From Epiperipatus broadwayi (taxonomy: Eukaryota > Onychophora > Udeonychophora > Euonychophora > Peripatidae), in assembly GCA_028023455.1 (NCBI GenBank), contig JAQFVV010000966.1, positions 81,215 through 145,214 on the forward strand: a stretch of DNA of 64,000 nucleotides, given 5' to 3'. A program made the position numbers and the translations under genes. The notes beneath the pieces are model-generated. The model was given only the letters and a program-made list of their open reading frames with translations, ran no database searches and was not told where the DNA came from. Shown piece by piece: positions 60,501 to 64,000 of the stretch. Positions within the stretch are counted from its first letter, which is position 1. Each line of letters opens with the position of its first letter.

Positions 60501-60824
60501 GACTAATACGAAAATGGCCATTTTGAGCGATGTCATTTATCGGTTGGATGTTTCAGCATGGTTTGGGTGGTTCTTGTAATTCAAAATGGCGGCCGTGAGC
60601 GCATACTAAATCAGCACCGAATATTGATGTGCCCATAATATTAATATTTATAAAGCAAAAGAATAGACATTAGACATGCATGTAAACGTTGAATTATTTT
60701 TCTATTTGAATAAGTTTGTTGTATATAATTAATTTATTACTTTGTTACTCTGAAAGTGGAAAGGGGAGTATAGACCACACCCAATAAGCGATTATTTTAA
60801 AATACTTGTTTTTAATACGTATAT

Positions 60825-62898
60825 GTATATTGTAATGGTATATAAATATGCCGTTACATTAATTTAAAATAAAATCTTAAAAGTTCGCAAATAAAAATAA
60901 ATATATTAAAAAAAAAAAAAACTAAATGCTAAAATTAAAATGTTTGTATACCGTATATATATTCGCACAGATGCTAAACTTTAAAAATATTTTTTTTTAT
61001 AAATAAAAAAAGGATATTTGAACGTATTTTTTTATAAAAAAATACAAGATTTAAATATAAAAATATTTTAATAAAGAAATAACGTAAGTAAAAATAAAAA
61101 CAGGTATTAATTAATTCCTGTAATCTGTAAATGGAAATGATTGTTTATTAATTATCCAAAAGCTGTGTAATTAAAAAGTCAGATGAAAAATAGATAAGAG
61201 AATAAAGAGATTTTAGCTTGACCAATGGAAGCAAATAAAGGCCCGGACCATAACGAAAAAATGGAACAGTGACATTTTTGTTTGTGTAATCCATAGGAGG
61301 ATTATAAAAAGAAAAATATTGAGTTCCAGTGAGTTTTCCAACTTCATTTGGTGAGAAGAATGGTAAGACGCACTTGTCGTTCTCCCTCACTTATTTAAAA
61401 AATGAAAAGATTGTGATACCATGAACCAGCTAATGCCACCTCCAGAACATTAGATCGATCTTCCAATGGAGATGTCATGGGAATTAAAACAGGAACCTGG
61501 ATTCTACTGTAAGCTATATGAACTAAACAATTTTTAAAATCATAAAAAAAAGAATAATTAAGAACTTTCATCCGGGTTTGACAAATTAATAAACAAGCCA
61601 ACTTAAATGTTAAAATGGACTCTTATCTGACTTTTGTAAAGTTTAATTTTATATATGTGGCGTTTGATAAAAAATCATTTCCATTTTTTTTATTATATAA
61701 ATTATTTAAATGCATGAAATTTAAGTTGGGTATAGACATTGCATAGATTCATTAGCGGTTAATTATGTTGTGGTTTTCATATTCAATTAGAATATATAGG
61801 TCATCGATCTCGATGCGGTATCTTATGATGAATACCATTGAGTTTCTTGTATTCCCTCTGCAATTGACATTATCGATGACTTTGTATTTTGATTGGTTAT
61901 GTTTATTTTGGAATGTTTTTAACCGTGGAATCTGCAGTCGATCTATACTCAACATTATAAAACAAATTGTATAAAATTCATCTGTGCGAACGTATCTAAG
62001 GGTTAAATTTAAGTCGGGCATGAATGGCTATATAGATTTGTAAAGTTATATACATAGTTTAAAGGAGGGTAATCTTAGGTTATTTGTTTTGTAGTTAAAT
62101 TGGGTCAATGAATTAGATGTATTGATGTAATTAGTAAATGTAGCAGGAGATCCGCTATGGGCAGGATTGTATATATACGCCGCACCCCCCCTGTTTGCCT
62201 AATGGAATTGGATAGTAAGATGGAAGATGTAGTCCATTCCTTTGGAATTTTTTTGTTTATTGTTCTTCTCGCCAACAGATGTAGCATTCCTGTTTGGTAG
62301 AGAGACAAGGTCTTCTCTAACTATACTGTTCAGATGTACATTCCTGACAGTATAGTATATTTAGTGCTGTTGTATTTTCATGCTACATTGAATACATTAA
62401 TGGATCAGATGGATTGACGCTGGTTTGACTGTGAACTTTTGGCCTAAGATTAAATAAAGGATAGAATATTTTCTTTTCAAATGCAGATCTATGTAGTCTA
62501 TTCATACTCGACCCTCTAAATAAATATTAAACTCATTATTGCCAAATATTTAAATGTAAAATTAAAAGTTAATATAAAAATAATCAATGTTAAATGTATT
62601 CCTCAAAATTTATTTATATGTGTGTTAAAAAATATTTGTTTGTTAATTTCTGGCAGTGGCTTTTATTTTTTTATATATATTTAAGATGCAATTAAACAAG
62701 TTATTTATTATCTCTGCATCTCCATAAGCTAGTGACTTGGGCTAATGATCTGAATATTTAAATAAAGTGGAATCTTAACAGCGCATATCTGCCTACTTTA
62801 TAAATTTTTCTAGGCTCAAATGCCTAGATGGTGCCCTTGTACTGCAGATTGTGGTTAGATTCGATCTTCACTTTCCTTTCCGATCGTTATAATATATA
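60825..62898 (+). mobile_element. 2.1-kb non-autonomous element, family TTGTAAY, copy D
   Basis: Starts TATATTGTAATGGTATATAA and ends CCGATCGTTATAATATATAT, giving short imperfect inverted tips next to TA-rich DNA. Internal blocks match copies A, B and C (ATTCGCACAGATG, TAATTCCTGTAATCT, ATCCGCTATGGGCAGG, TACGCCGCA, CTACTTTATAAATTTTTCTA). It keeps many CpG sites that B and C have lost, so it is likely the youngest copy here. The frames at 61148-61601 and 61752-62021 lie across it on the minus strand and show no recognised domain. Confidence 0.78.
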
Positions 62899-62899
62899 T

Positions 62900-63768
62900 A
62901 TATATATTCAAATAATAAGTGAAGTAATGCTTAAAGCTAATTGGGATAATTAGTAATCATTAGAAACCACCAGTGTTCATATATGTGCTTGTTTCTGTAA
63001 ATAAATCTCCCATTTCATCAATCAATGTCACATTATGTAACCTAAAGGCCATAATTTTGGAATGGTGAAATCTATAGAACAGAAAGCATAAATATAAATT
63101 TTCTATTATTTGAAATATTAACAATATTAAATTTATTTTTATATATGTACTTGCTGAATGAAAATGGGAAAAATAAATATTACATTTCATATTTAAATTG
63201 TTTGCCACATAATTTATTTAGTTGGATAAACTACCTACTATTTAATCATTATAGTCATAGAACCAGAGAACTGAACCACTTATTAACCTGAAATGGAAGA
63301 AAAGTAAAACATAATGAGCTAGTTATTGGAATAACTTTACCGGAGAATTGAATTATTTCACTCTTATGTCCGTACCTATTAATATAATAAAGATATATAA
63401 TAGTGTCCCTTTATTTTGCACACTCTCTCAGAATAGTAAAAAAAGAATCAATAATAAATTTCTTTATTGGGGGTGGCACATAAAGGCTGAATCATAATAT
63501 TTTATTACTTTCAAAAGTGTGCAAATTCCAAAATAAAAGTGACCAACATTTAGATATTCGGACAATAGTGGGATAATTTAAGAATGAGTGTTTCGATCGA
63601 CCTAATTAATGTCAAATCTCCCTCCTCTAATAATTCTTTTGAAATATTTCTTATATTTAGCCAACAATATTTTTAATGAGTTATTATTGACCTTTCACTT
63701 AATGACATACGTCACTTCATGCTCAGTGTGTACATAGGTCAAAAATATATAAGACCAGAGTAGAAGTT
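62900..63768. other. A+T-rich sequence, no gene seen
   Basis: The frame at 62960-63208 (minus) has no motif. Around 63410-63550, two copies of a GTGCAAA..AAAATAAAAG-like string (TTTATTTTGCACACTCTC and GTGTGCAAATTCCAAAATAA) are inverted about 90 bp apart, possibly a small decayed hairpin element. Confidence 0.4.
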
Positions 63769-63995
63769 TATAATTAAAAGGTTTTCACCCAATAAAGACT
63801 AATTATTGATTATATATTTAAACAGTGATTACTCTAAGATTAAATAATAACAAACATCTCTTATCTAAAAAAAATGTTAATATATCTACCTTCAGTAGAT
63901 GTTGCAGTAGTTGTTGCTACAAAATAAAATGTAATTTTTAAATTACAATAATATTCTCATAACTTTTCAATCATTGTAATAGCAATCAAAGAGTG
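63769..63995 (+). repeat. ~226-bp repeat, second copy of 54763-54988
   Basis: Same blocks and orientation as the first copy, up to AATAGCAATCAAAGAGTGTATAT at the window edge, where a TA-rich continuation is beginning. Confidence 0.88.
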
Positions 63996-64000
63996 TATAT

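Larger units (their letters stand above)
55874..60618 (+). mobile_element. 4.7-kb Merlin-type DNA transposon with giant terminal inverted repeats
   Basis: The outer ends GGTGTCGATTTAGTATGCGC and its complement near GCGCATACTAAATCAGCACC start two long arms (55874-57557 and 58741-60618) that stay paired, apart from unit-number differences, up to the edges of a single central gene. The gene is a Merlin/IS1595-group DDE transposase. Merlin elements usually have TIRs of tens of bp and 8-9 bp target duplications. The flanks GAAAACTG (55866-55873) and GAATATTG (60619-60626) match at 6 of 8 positions, a possible decayed duplication. Confidence 0.88.
58741..60618. repeat. Merlin right terminal inverted repeat (~1.9 kb)
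   Basis: Mirror of the left arm. It is about 200 bp longer because it holds an extra, diverged copy of the 207-bp unit (near 59455-59580) and a CACGTG array of different structure. The frame at 59185-59385 and its twin at 56913-57113 are mirror images caused by arm identity. Confidence 0.9.

Overview
This is a strongly A+T-rich, animal-type nuclear window with no host gene I can defend. It is built almost entirely from transposable elements, their decayed remnants, long inverted repeats and microsatellites. Penelope-like elements (PLEs) with a GIY-YIG endonuclease, a Merlin-type DNA transposon, tRNA-derived SINEs and very long trinucleotide repeats together suggest an invertebrate metazoan. 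A mollusc such as a cephalopod, or another A+T-rich invertebrate, would fit, but I cannot name the species. CpG sites present in some repeat copies are TpG/CpA in older copies, which suggests a CpG-methylated genome.

Layout. 1-1.0 kb: a palindromic repeat cluster. 1.0-6.2 kb: A+T-rich sequence with small tandem repeats. 6.3-7.0 kb: a dispersed hairpin repeat. 7.1-7.6 kb: an unusual G/T-rich, C-poor tract. 9.3-9.7 kb: a giant (TAC)n/(TTA)n microsatellite. 9.7-12.7 kb: two palindromes, each made of two head-to-head PLE 3' ends. 13.4-16 kb: a tRNA-SINE fragment and tandem and dispersed repeats. 17.0-19.2 kb: a roughly 2.1-kb non-autonomous element (family 'TTGTAAY', minus). 22.0-22.4 kb: a 299-nt run with no C. 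25.1-28.7 kb: a near-complete but decayed PLE on the minus strand, bounded by inverted outer repeats that carry tRNA-like and hammerhead-like modules. 30.5-35.1 kb: two more copies of the 2.1-kb family in tandem. 35.2-44.3 kb: PLE terminal fragments and a deleted PLE. 45.4-47.8 kb: a decayed L1/Tx1-like LINE (minus). 48.6-49.7 kb: two long hairpins. 50.3-53.8 kb: a possible composite element with a nested near-perfect hairpin. 54.6-55.0 kb: a tRNA SINE and a repeat seen again at the right edge. 55.9-60.6 kb: the best-preserved element, a 4.7-kb Merlin transposon with exceptionally long terminal inverted repeats (about 1.7-1.9 kb) and a frameshifted transposase. 60.8-62.9 kb: a fourth, younger copy of the 2.1-kb family.

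How the parts work together. Within the Merlin element the arms supply a TATA-box promoter, tandem 207-bp units with a small ORF, and CACGTG-rich arrays, while the centre supplies the DDE transposase. Within the PLE, RT and GIY-YIG endonuclease remnants sit between partial direct copies (pLTR-like) and inverted outer ends with candidate self-cleaving RNA folds. Both autonomous elements look inactivated here: the Merlin by a frameshift, the PLE by stops and a mutated RT active site.
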